A stretch of 64,000 nt of DNA from Ectobius pallidus (Eukaryota; Arthropoda; Insecta; Blattodea; Ectobiidae): contig CAXKWD010000006.1 of assembly GCA_964059195.1 (NCBI GenBank), forward strand, positions 176,822,825-176,886,824, in the 5' to 3' direction. The notes under the pieces were generated by a model. That model was not told the DNA's origin. It did no database searches and was given only the letters and a program-made list of their open reading frames with translations. This document shows, piece after piece, positions 13,301-25,300 of the stretch (its first letter is position 1; each line of letters begins with the position of its first letter). Both the position numbers and the translations under genes were made by a program.

Positions 13301-16300
13301 ATAGCCTGTCTGTTGTGTGCGAGTACTCGTAGCCATCGGGGTTGGCCACGGGCATGATGTACCAGTCCACAGAGTCAAGCAGCTCGGGATGCAAGTCTCG
13401 GAACTCTACGAGCTGCAGCATGATGTACGTGACTGTTGCGGGCGATATCCACTCCCTGGCGTGCAGGCCTGCAATCACACCATTCTAATTTTAAAATAGA
13501 TGTTCAATTTTTGCCTGATGCTGTCTTCTTTCATCTATTGAAACTTTATAGATGTAGTGAAAAATGACAGGACCATGGAACAGTAGATCTGGGATCACAA
13601 GACTGGGATTTAAGTCTTGCTGCCAGTCTTTGTACTGGTTTTATCTGTCTAGAGAGGACAATTGTAGTTTAACCGTCTTACATTGCACAAGTTTTGGGAA
13701 AACGCTCTCTAAAGCCACTGTTGCTTGCCTCGAAATAATGTAACATATGACTTCATTATATCTTAGGTAATCCTTTGAGAGATTACAATGAAACTCATAA
13801 TCTCGGTGGGATTTATTAAGACTATTTCATGAATAAAATATAACGGTTTATATAAATAATAATTGATTTCTTACTTATAAATTCAGAATATCAGGCAACT
13901 TTCCCTGAATACAGCAATGACCTTATTCAGCACAGTCATATCCCCAATAGCATCATATGGGATAGAGCTAATTTGGGAAAAGCTAACAAGCAGCGACCTT
14001 GCAAGACTAGAAGGTTTGAAGGCAAAATACCTCAAGAAAGCCTTAGGAGTTGGAATATACGCTCCTATGAGCTAACAAGGGAAAGTTTCTTTGTGGAGGA
14101 ACTGAGAATGCAATTTATGCTGCCGTCAACCGGCCCTTACCAATCGCATCTTGAGTCAAGAATAAGCAAAAGAAAGGACATTGACCCAGACTTCTATGGC
14201 ACAAGCGCAATGATGGATCGGGAGTGGACCAAGGCCTGCCAGGACCAAAGACACGTCATTACGAGACTTGCAACCCACGGCTTCCATCACAAGATCTGTA
14301 CAAACAAAAGATTCCACCAACCGAACGAGGAATGTGTGTGCTCGCTGTGTGATCAGAAGTGCGAACGGTATCACATAGTGAACTGTAAAAAAAGAACACG
14401 ATCAATTAGAGAGTACAGTGAAAATTAAATTATCATTTTAATGCTCTTTCGAGCGCCCCTTATGTATTTATTTATAAAATAAAATAAATATTCTGTCAGC
14501 TGTGTGATCGATGAATTGTTGAGTTGCCGGATTCTAATCAATGCTACCAATAGTGCACACGATAAATAGTTAATCTAATTCAGATAAACTAACAATAGAA
14601 CAGAATAAAAGCACATGTACTGGCTTGCATTGAATCAAAATTCTGTTTTTAATTAATGCACTTTATATTATTATTATTATTATTATTATAAATATTATTG
14701 ATCAATATCAAATACGCATATGAGTGGAATAGTGAAAATAGTATTATCTAAAGTACACAAATAGACTAAGAAACAAGAACCCACAGAATAATACTGGCCG
14801 TGTATTGTAGAACAGCTTGGTGCGAAGAAAACAGTCAAATTACTTTCGTGTTTGACATAGACCCTTGTTCCATGATTTTCAAAGCACATTTTGTTTTATA
14901 GTTTACAGCGTAGTGATGTCGTTTCTTATTGTAAGCTAAAACTAAGCACATAAGTAGAGGGAAGAAGCGTCACAGACCTCTGTTGCGCAAATAACTCACT
15001 TTTATAAAATTGTAACGTAGAGCCTTGTTCACAGTTAAGCTTCAGTTGTTGAAAATATTCATAAAGGACAGATTATGTTATAGAATTAAACTGTGGCAAT
15101 GAGTCATGGTAATTAATAGGACCCGGATTTTGATGACATGTCATCTTTTAGCGTTGCCCACTAGTGCAGATATTCTGTTCATAACCCCTAGATTACAAAA
15201 ATGGCAATTTTTATGGCCATTTTTTGGTCATTTTTAGAACTTAAGTCATTATTTGGTCTTTTTTTTTACCATTTTAAGGTCTTTTATCCCCACATTTCAT
15301 ATTTTTAGGTCATTTTTAAATTTTAAAGTCATTATTTTTTTCATTTTGTGTTGTTTCTTGCAATATATATGGAGTTTTTGTGCATTTACTTGTGTTTAAT
15401 ATTATGTGGACTCTAAATAATCATAATTAAATAGATGTTATAATTTTTAATTTGGATACTGAAAGACGGTGTTTGCTGTTTCCATTTAACCGTATGTGCC
15501 AATTAACTAATTACAAGCCTATATAATGGGGTAAAAACGTTAATGTAGGATAGACACAAATCTGATTAATAAATTACCATTTTCACATAAATTTTTATTA
15601 ATTTTTGGGTCATTTTTCTGTATTTTTCCAGTCATTTTTTAAGTATTTTTAGGTCATCAAAATCCGGGCCCTGGTAATTAAATATCCAATTCGGCATTCT
15701 CCTTTACGACTGGCAAAACCATGAATAACACAAATCAAATGCCAGCCATGGAGATTGAACTTGGGGCCTCCCATCTTGGCCACTTCATTCGTAGTAACCA
15801 CTCCTCAGGAAATCACATAGCTAGCCTACATATATCACATGATTGTAGTTACCTCCGTCAATCCATATGGCTGGCTTGTTGCGATCACCTCGCGTGGACA
15901 CCTTCAGTAGCTTGAGGTCTTGTCCTTGTGACGACTTTCCGATCACCTCAGTCTGACAGATGTCAGGGTACGTGGTGGTCAGATACTCCATGTAGCTCTC
16001 TATGTCTGTCAGGAAACAAACAGGCTTTAGTAAGGGCAGAAAGTGCTCAAGTGATACTTTCTTGTGGAAGTAATATTTAACTTAAAAACAAATTTTCATA
16101 TAATTGTTGTAGCAATACAACAATAGTCAGTAAAATATAAACAATTATTATTTATAATTAGGGCTCGGACTTTTAGGTGCTTATAAAACCAAAAATATTA
16201 ATTTTTTTATGTGGTTAAAAAGTCGAAAATACGAGGGGTATTCCGAAAGTAAGTTTCGTCAGTTTCTCACACGGACACTTTATTGACCCAAAAGCAATAC

Positions 16301-19300
16301 AGCATGGCAGCATGAACTATACACCGTGCACTATTTTTCGACATAGTCGCCAACGACATTGAGACATTTGTCGTAGCGTGCGATCAGTTTGAAGAACCCA
16401 CTGTGGTAAAACTCGGTGCCCTGCGATGCAAGGAATTGGCGCACAGCCTGCTCCACCTCAGCTTCCTGACATTACTAAAGGTTCCATACAGACCATTTTG
16501 AGTGACAAATTGATGTTCCATAAGGTTTGTGCGAGATGGGTTCGTGGAGGCCGCACTTTGCGGGGACGGAAATCGGGAGATCAATTTCAAACAGCTCTAT
16601 CTCGGACAATAAAAGGTTCAGCGGCTGCAGCAATGGCTCGTTTGAAAGAGGGGAGATAGCGGTACATGGCAGTGGCGCCAAATCTCTCGTGCCATCGTGA
16701 GCGGTACACTAATACCCGCGGGCACGCCAGTCTGCTGCGACTCGCTCTTCTACGGCGCAGTGCGCCTGCGTCATGCCTCCTCCGCTGACGCCACTTCCGT
16801 CGTGGAACCAGCCACGGGTGAGGATTCGTCTGGCATTTGTTTGGTTCCCCTGGTGAACACGCCGCTCCTGCCATACATTGACGAAACTTACTTTCGGAAT
16901 ACCCCTCGTATGTTTAAAAATATAAAAATATTTTATTCAACTTATTTTACCAATTTTTACAGAAGTACTCATCTAGTCATTCTAGTCAGCAAGTGTAGAA
17001 CTTTGCAGTGAATGACAAAAGTAGATCTTAAGTTGTGCATCTTAAAGCGATTTTCACGGAACAGAGATTTGTATCTTAGAAATGCATATTTGTAACACGC
17101 AATGTCACTGACACTCAGATGTTCCATCTACACTGTTTCCCATTAAAATATCTGAAATCTTGCGCAACAATTGTAACCCTTCATTCTTATTTAGGCATGA
17201 CAGGAATTTTTCTTTAATTTGGTTTGCTTTTGAACAACTGATTTTGTTAATTAAGTGGAGGGGAAGGAAATAGACATTAAATCCATGTCTGGGATATTAA
17301 TACAAGTAAGAATCAGCTTGAAAAATTTTATATCATAACCGGGATTTGAACACGGATCTTCGGCTTAACGCGCTGATGCGTAGAGCATCGGCGCGTTAAG
17401 CTGAAGATCCGTGTTCAAATCCCGGTTATGACATAAAATTTTTCAAGCTGATTCTTACTTGTATTGATTTTGTTAAGTTTGTTTTCAATGTGTTTGATTT
17501 CTTTTATTGATTCTGTCAACAATTGTTTTGTTGTTTCCAACTTAGTAATGCAGTCTGAGAGGAAACAGAAATTTGCACTAATAAAGGCCAAATCAGCCCT
17601 GATTTATTGTCTGACTCAACATAACAACGCAACATATTGAAAATATGGTGCAATTTTACAAAAACAGTCAAAATATTCATTTCTAAACATGATATGTGGT
17701 AAAATATGTAAAAAAACTAAAAATAAAAATAATAATAATGATAATAATAATAATAATAAGTTACCAAAAATATTTATTCAAATAAGAAATATCGAAAATA
17801 TTTTTTTATGTGCTATGCAACTCAGTATTTTGAATCCAATGGTCCCAACCGGAATTTTGACGAAGTCCAGAAATCATAAGTAATAGCAAACAAAAATATG
17901 TATTTACCTCAAAGTCCGAGCCCCATTTATAATTGTAAAAATTAATTATATATTCTAAAATTTCTTTTATACAATAAATTGTTAATTCTTGATATTTTAT
18001 GGACTATTATTGTTTTTGTTATATCAGTTATATGAAAAATGTGCTTTTAAGTAAACTATTACTTCCACAATTAAACACAAAATTACTTTTTTTCTTCTAG
18101 TTTCATTTTACAAAACTAATGAGGGTACAAGGTGGTTTTCAAATTATATTTTGCTCTATTCTACCCTCATTGGATCAGAATGAAATTCGTTAATTTAGAA
18201 TACACTCTTGTAATCTCCATAGGACGAACCTTATTTATTTTGGAACAGATCATCACTACAGTACAAAGCCACGCGGCTAACTCACTCACTGACATAATTG
18301 TTTTTCAGATGAGCCAGAAACTTGAAATTTGGCAATCTTATAGCTTGTAACCGACGGAAATACTTCAATTTTTTATGTTTTACCCACAGAATACATTCAA
18401 AATGTCGGACGAAACTTTAAAATATGCGGAGACCTTCTTTTGGAGGCTTATACTAGCAAAACAGTAATGGCCTGTATTACCACCTGCCGACAGCTCCTCC
18501 CGATACGTGACTTCCAGATAGCTTAACTGGAAGATGTCTTGCAATACACCGCATCGGGAAGAATGCAGTAAAATTTGGTAAAATGATCCTTAGCTCACTG
18601 AGCGAAGAGGTGTGTTTGTTGTAGTTTGTTAGGCCTCGAATATGTATTTGTACAATTAAATTACATAAGAACATATCATTTTAAGTGCATTAATCAATTT
18701 GTACAATTTTATTTTATTCAAATGTGATCCTAAAACGACATTTTTGTGTAAATTAAATCTTCCAGCATCAATTCTGAAAATCAGGTGGCCAGGAAGCTTT
18801 GGAGGGCTGCCATCTTGTTTCCACCAAGCTTCTCTAACTGGCAGTTGGTAGTTTATCAGCCACTCCATCCCCCTGCTAGCTTATCTGGGAGTTGTCTTCC
18901 CAGACAGATTTTGTCAGGAGATCATAGTGCAACATCCAGATAAGTTCTCTATCTGGCAGATAAATATGATATCAGCAGGTCGTAGTACAGGCCCTTAGTC
19001 ACATAAAAAGCCGATTGCACCACCAGTAACGGATTTTGAGAGATCTAAAAGTTTGGTCCTATGACTTTGCGCTATATCTCCATCTGTTATACCTTAGAGT
19101 TAGATTTTTTATTTTAAGTAAATCTACTCTTTTACAATTCAACGGCCCTAAATAGCGTGCTCACTCGCTCCCTCACTTCGTGAAACATCGGGTATACTTG
19201 GCGATGTTTGTCTCTCGCAGTGTAAACTTTCATGAAGAGTACAAAATTAGGAAAACAGTTTCTTTATTATATAAGGCCTAAGTGAAATGAACACAATGAA

Positions 19301-22300
19301 CAAATATTCTAATTTTATTTTTACTTACAATTTTCATAGCTCTGAACCACAAACATTTTTAATAAACTACCAGTGTAATTCTCTTTAAAATCCTGGAATA
19401 ATGGCGGGCGAAGCCGGGGGCAACAGCTGTAAAATATTGATGGTTTTATCTCTTGAAATATCGCTGATAATAATAATCCAAACAAACCATTCCTTCCCTT
19501 GAAACATTATATAATTTCTGAAAATTACACTGAATTTATCAAATCAAATTCACATCATATTCCTCTGTCAACAAACAGTTGAGAAACGATACATATTAGT
19601 ATCACATTTGTAAATGTATCGTCAGTGCCTTCAGGATTCTAGACCTGTAAGTTTCGTATTTAAGCATCATTTTAACCGACGGGCTATTTTCTAGTTTTGT
19701 ACATTTTCTTCTCATTCATCCCATATATGAGGCAGAAATAAGCCTACTAGATTCGTTTGCCAAAGCCTTACTTTGTGTACCTGATAGCTTACCCTTGTAT
19801 CTGTGGTATCGTCTCCATGTGAGTCTGTGGCCTCCTCGACTCTCCAGCTCTTCATCCTCAGGGTCCACAGGTGGATTCTCGTTCTGTATCACCTCCTGTA
19901 AAACATTGCAATTACCAATTATTACGAATAATAATAGTAATAAATTAGACTACGCAGCATCATTTTTGCAGCAAAGCATCTAATAAGTGGGTCACTATTT
20001 GATGTATGTCACATCTTCTTTTTAATGTCTTTCTTTCTTCATTTCTGTATCGGTGACTTAAAACAAGATTCAGCAAATTTAATTCACTTTGTCAGTTAAA
20101 TTTTATGCATACTGTCTGTTTAATATTGTTACTTTTTAAAATCAGTGGTAATTGCAATTATGACAGGCCCATGCAGAAAAGAAGTTATTTTTGTAATACA
20201 TCGAATTAAACTCCAGATCGATTCATTAAGCAGGGCTTATGGAAGAACAAAGGTCTAAAGATTGATGCTTAACCTTAATTCATATTGGTATACACTGATA
20301 TAAGAAATTCTTAAAATATGTCAACATTTTACAAAATACACTGGCAATAATATTAATTATGTTAGTATAGGCTACAATTCGCTGATATATGTGTTTCAAG
20401 TTCAAAGCAGCCGTATAGGTTATGAATAGACTTCGGATTTTTGGTAAAAACCTATTTTAAACCTTAAGTGATACATGGACGAAAACTTGTATATGCATGT
20501 TTCATAAGTGGCTATGCCTAAAACTGATACTTTTATAGGACCTAAAACGGCCTATTTTTACATTAGAGCCTAATATTGCCTTTTTTTCTTGTTTTTCCTC
20601 TAAAGTTCAAAATAAGTCATTTTTTGTTATAAATTCTATTATTTATTTTCAGTTCGTACTAATTTTTTAGCTCGGAATGTGCAGTACATGACACATTTGT
20701 GACGGGGTAAAATAATAAGGAATGTTTAGTCTTCAGTAGAAAAATTCCTTGGAATTCCCAAGAAAATGTAGTGTTTTTCTCCCGACTCCCACATCCAGTT
20801 AAAAAAAAAAAAATTAAAATAAAAAGTAGTTCTCTGAATCACTGAGGGATACAAGGGGTTGAATATGCTAGTATGATATGCATAGCTTCAGGGCGCAGGG
20901 ATTAGGTTTTCACTGCTTTGGTAGTAATACAGGCCCTAGTAATAGGTCTACATAATTCTGTGTACCATAGGCCTATATCTGTGTTTTATCATGATTACTG
21001 ATTAATGGTGACTTCAATAAATATAATATTCTGCATTGGAATTGAGATATTTCAGAAAATTGGCAACTTAATGATTTTATAAGAGATTATTTTACGAATT
21101 TTAGAGCCTATTTTCCAATTTTTAGAGCCTATTTTAGGTACCTCAAACAGCATTTTTAGCGACCTAAAAGTCCAAAGTCTAGTTATGAATGAATTAAAGT
21201 CAATCTGAAATCAATCGGTCAGGAATTACATTAGGTCTATTGCTGCACAGGAGCAAATAAGAAAAATACTCACATTAAAATATAATGTTGATATCAGTAG
21301 CCATACATATCGATAGAATGCACAATATTATATCAATATTCAATGTGTTTTAAATCTTTTATCTACTTTCTTTACACTGACATCATTATGAAGAAACGAA
21401 TGAATCAAGGCGGGCTAACAATATCAAGAAACGATTGGCAATTTGTTACGTTATATTTAATTTATTGTGGGCCATGCAATAATATCGTAGCGACAAAATT
21501 AATATTATATTAAATTGGAAATGAAAGCATGCTCTTTAATAAGTAATTTCTCCTATTAATTTTTACTTGCAGAAACTGATACATCTGAACGTGTCTTGTT
21601 TACAATAGTTACGGGAGCTCGACCGCTGATTGGCTGTCCGCGAGCCAATCAAAATGCTTCGGATTGTCGGATAACGAAGATCAAATGCGAGCGTTAGTTA
21701 CTCGTTATTTCGGTGAACCGAATTAGTCCAAATTCAATAGGTTTCTTCCAATGGACGTTGTAAATTTGTATACAACGTTTGATAAAAATCCGATAAAGCG
21801 TATTTGAGTTATCGCGCATACAGACACACGGACGGACGGACAGACATTTTCCCGTCCCCACACACAATCACATAAAGTACCATACTGGCACTTAATAAAC
21901 GACTAAAACCTATTGAAATTCATGAACCTTACTCAAATTATGCATAAACAATTATAACGATTGATAAACCCGGCTTTGAGATGGAATTCACGAAAAAGAA
22001 ATCTCAGATTCGCGTTCCCTAGCCCAAAATACTTCCGCATAGTGATTTTCGTCCAAATCAATCAATGTAGACCCATTTAGGCATGCATTCGTGATCCATC
22101 CTCGTATGTAAAAAAAAATAAGATCTCTGCGTGTCCTAATGTTTTATAAGCAAAAGAATCAAATAGAGCGGGTTAACAAAATAGAAGGGGGCCGGAAAAT
22201 TGATCTGTTAAATTGCAAAAATTTTATTTCAACTATGCTTTTTTTTCCGGTTGCTATGGTAACCGAGCAAGGCCACCTTCAATAAATTAATTTCACGATT

Positions 22301-25300
22301 GATGTTAATAGATGGCGTTGGATCTACGCGGAAATACCAACTCAAATATTGAACGAGTTTCTTTGTATTTTTGTGGGAAATTTTCTCAGGTAGGTCCCCT
22401 TAAAGTGTAAGGTCCTGTTAGTCACTCACCTGTAGGTTGTGTATGAGGACGTCGTATGGCACGCCCTCTCCTTCCAGCGTGTGGACAAGCTCGTCTAGCG
22501 CTCGAGGACTGCTCAGCAGATCCGCACTCACGTCCGAGTTGTTGGCTCGCCTGTGCTGGGACCACAGCGACACGAGTCCACTGCGCACGAGCGAGTGCAC
22601 GAGATCGAGCTGCGCATGCGCACGAGGGTACACGCGAAGCAGCTGATAGGACTCGTACGACACGGCGTGCACCGCACTGACGCACACGAGCAGCGAGACC
22701 AGCATGGCTGTACTGTGAACACGTGTCTTGCGTGGTCCTAATATACGTCCTTGCGTTATGCAATCTGCCCCCATCACCTTGGCATACAGGAGACTAAATC
22801 TCTTCTTGCTCGGGGGGTTTAGTTCTGTTCAGAAAATAGTTGGTTTTGCGTATCTATCTGTATATAAAAAAATCCCTTTAGGCAGGCCTATGGGCTGAGG
22901 TAGATTTCGAAGTGCTAAATCTCGCCTTATATTAGAGCTACTGAGAAACCAGTTATTGATTTGTAGAGTACTCATCAAGAGCTTTTCAACGATACCCCAC
23001 AAGACGTGATTTAAAAATTTTCCATCCCCTCACCAACCACCCCCACTCGTACCCCCAAAATCCCCGAATCGTTGGTGTCACTGTGAACTCCATAGGGAGT
23101 AGGCCTACTCTAATTTATTCAAACAAATTTTCCCTCTATACTTCATAGGTGCCGAGATATAAATTTTTCAAAATTTCAACCCCCTCCCCCGATCCCCCCC
23201 GTGATTGTAATTTTCAGAAATTATATAATTTTTCGAGGGAAGGAGTGATTAGTTTGTATTTTTATTGTCCGCGATACTTCCAGGATTAAACTATCAATAT
23301 ATTAAAGCTGATGCCCGCGGCTTTACCCGCCATTATTAATTGACTCCAGGATTTTTGAGAAATTTACATTGGCAGTTTATTTAAAATGTTTATGGTTCAG
23401 AGGTATGAAAATTGTAAGTAAAAATAAAATTAGAATATTTGTTCATTGTGTTCATTTCACTTAGGACTTATATAATAAAGAAACGGTTTTCCTAATGTTA
23501 TACTTTTCGTGAAAGTTTAGACAGAGAGACGAACATCGCCGAGTATGCCCGATGTCTCACGAAGTGAGCGAGGGAGTGAGCACGCTATTTAGGGCCGTTG
23601 AATTGTATAAGAGTAGATATGACCTTAAAATGACTAAATATGACCCATTAATCCTTAATATGACATCACAAAAGAATTATTTCATAAAAATAAATGTACC
23701 AATTTAAAATGTTTAATGGCACTAAAGTATTATATCGTACGAATTAAATCAGATAATCACTTTTTAACAGTTTTACAGGTTATTTGCAGTTTTGCTAGTA
23801 AATAACTTTCAATCTGTCAATGTTTCCAGATACCATTGCCATTGTGAAATGAAAATATTTAAAAAAGCATGTCCATTGGAAGTTGTTTACAACAAAGAGG
23901 TAATTTTGCTGCTAGGCTATTTGTTATTATCCCTTCACATTTCAGTTACAGTAAAACAAAATATTCGTCACTCGGAAAAAATCTAAGTTGACAATTTAGT
24001 GTATATACTGCATAATTGTACTCTTTTACTGAATTTACTGAACTCTTTTTTTAATTTATAACTGAAATATGACTTTAAATTACAAATATGTCCAAGACCA
24101 TTAAAATGACCAAAATATGACTTCATATGCAAAATAAAAACAGTCCGATTAGGATAACAAATGTGCAATTCGTGTTTAATTTGTGTTTGCGGCGAGAATG
24201 GAGGTCAGGATAAAAATGACCTGTCATAAACATCCGAACCCTAATTATAAAGGGCTGGCACCTTTTCTCTTTACCCTTAATGAGCTCAGCCCGTAAAATG
24301 GAACTTTACTTAGACGGAGAGAGTTCTGTTTAGGATTGAAATGACATAAAAATTTCAGGGTCGAGTGAACTTGATCTAAACACCCAGAACCCGAGAGGAT
24401 GCGGGTGGTTAGTGTGTCATGGGGGAGCGAGGCCATCTTTCTCTTTGCGAAATTCCAGGTGTCAGAACAAGTTAATAGGTCACATTTCACATTTCTTGAA
24501 CTTTAGGCTAAAAGCTATAGCGATAATATTAAAGAGAAGAATTCCTCTGACACTGGGATTTGAACCCAGGACGTTCACAGCGCCATTTTTTTTTTTTTTT
24601 TTTTTTTATCACTAGCCCTAAAAATTCCCGAAAAGGAGCTCACTCACTGACATTAATGTTTGCCCACTTCCAGATGAGCTACAAAGTTGAAATTTAATAC
24701 ACATATAGCTTTTAGGCTGCAACCAGAGGAAAGTTCCAAAAACCTTTCCCGAAAACCTCAATGAGCGAAGGGAGTATCTATTATAAAAGCTAGGCCTACA
24801 AGCCTGCCAAATTTCAAGTGTCTAGCTCATGGATATTTAGCCAGTTTCCCATACTTACTTTCAAAAATAACTGCTTATCATAATTGCAATTATCACTGAT
24901 TAAACAAAAGCATTCTGGCACTTTGTTACGTCAGTTTACCTGATTTTATTTTTTCATTTATTAAAAATAAAATCAGGTAAACTGATGTAAAATTTATTAA
25001 AAATAAATTCAGGTAAACTGATGTAAAATTTATTAAAAATAAATTCAGGTAAACTGATGTAAAATTTATTTAAAATAAATTCAGGTAAACAAATGTAACA
25101 AAGTGCCAGAATGCTTTTGATTAATCAGTGATAATTTTGTTACATCAGTTTACCTGATTTTATTTATAGTAAACACTGAATATGTTGATCCACGGATACT
25201 CACTGTAGTGGATCAACTGCAAAAATTGGTATCAGTTTGTTTAACTCTGATTAGATAAAGTGTTTGAAACGTGAATGCAATTGATTGTGTTCAAACGTGG

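Larger units (their letters stand above)
13469..15852 (-). other. CP1 intron 3
   Basis: 2,384 bp. It contains the LINE remnant at 13890-14430, (ATT)n at about 14669-14690 and the MITE at 15117-15673. Nothing else coding. Confidence 0.6.
16158..17924. mobile_element. hAT-like MITE carrying two later inserts
   Basis: Ends TTAGGGCTCGGACTTTTAGG and CAAAGTCCGAGCCCC. The 8-bp duplication ATTTATAA is at 16150-16157 and 17925-17932. It was enlarged by the mariner-type insert at 16232-16909, and it also holds the tRNA-like palindrome at 17299-17465. Confidence 0.75.
19896..22429 (-). other. CP1 intron 1
   Basis: 2,534 bp. It contains the MITE at 20427-21181 and, at about 21660-21905, a dispersed repeat with gagttatcgcgcatacagac and cggacggacggacagacatt, which recurs near 26170-26360 and 38080-38275. 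No coding sequence. Confidence 0.6.

Noticed and set aside
12803..13378. 191-codon - strand frame overlapping CP1 exon 4
   Set aside because: It is a different frame of the catalytic exon. The carboxypeptidase frame carries all family motifs and correct splice phases.
17340..17440. tRNA gene pair
   Set aside because: Only the anticodon-arm and T-arm halves are present. There is no D-arm or acceptor stem, and the base before the putative anticodon is C instead of U.
22422..22763. Long Arg/Cys-rich frames overlapping CP1 exon 1 on both strands
   Set aside because: They are shadow frames of a GC-rich coding exon, with no motif and no start or splice support.
22418..22777. Upstream Met (22777) as the CP1 start
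   Set aside because: It would put 24 residues before the signal peptide and lies upstream of the TATA/initiator pair. The Met at 22705 gives a normal secretory N-terminus.
24958..25095. CRISPR-like array (36-bp period)
   Set aside because: Units are directly adjoining with no unique spacers, and the genome is animal. It is a simple tandem repeat.
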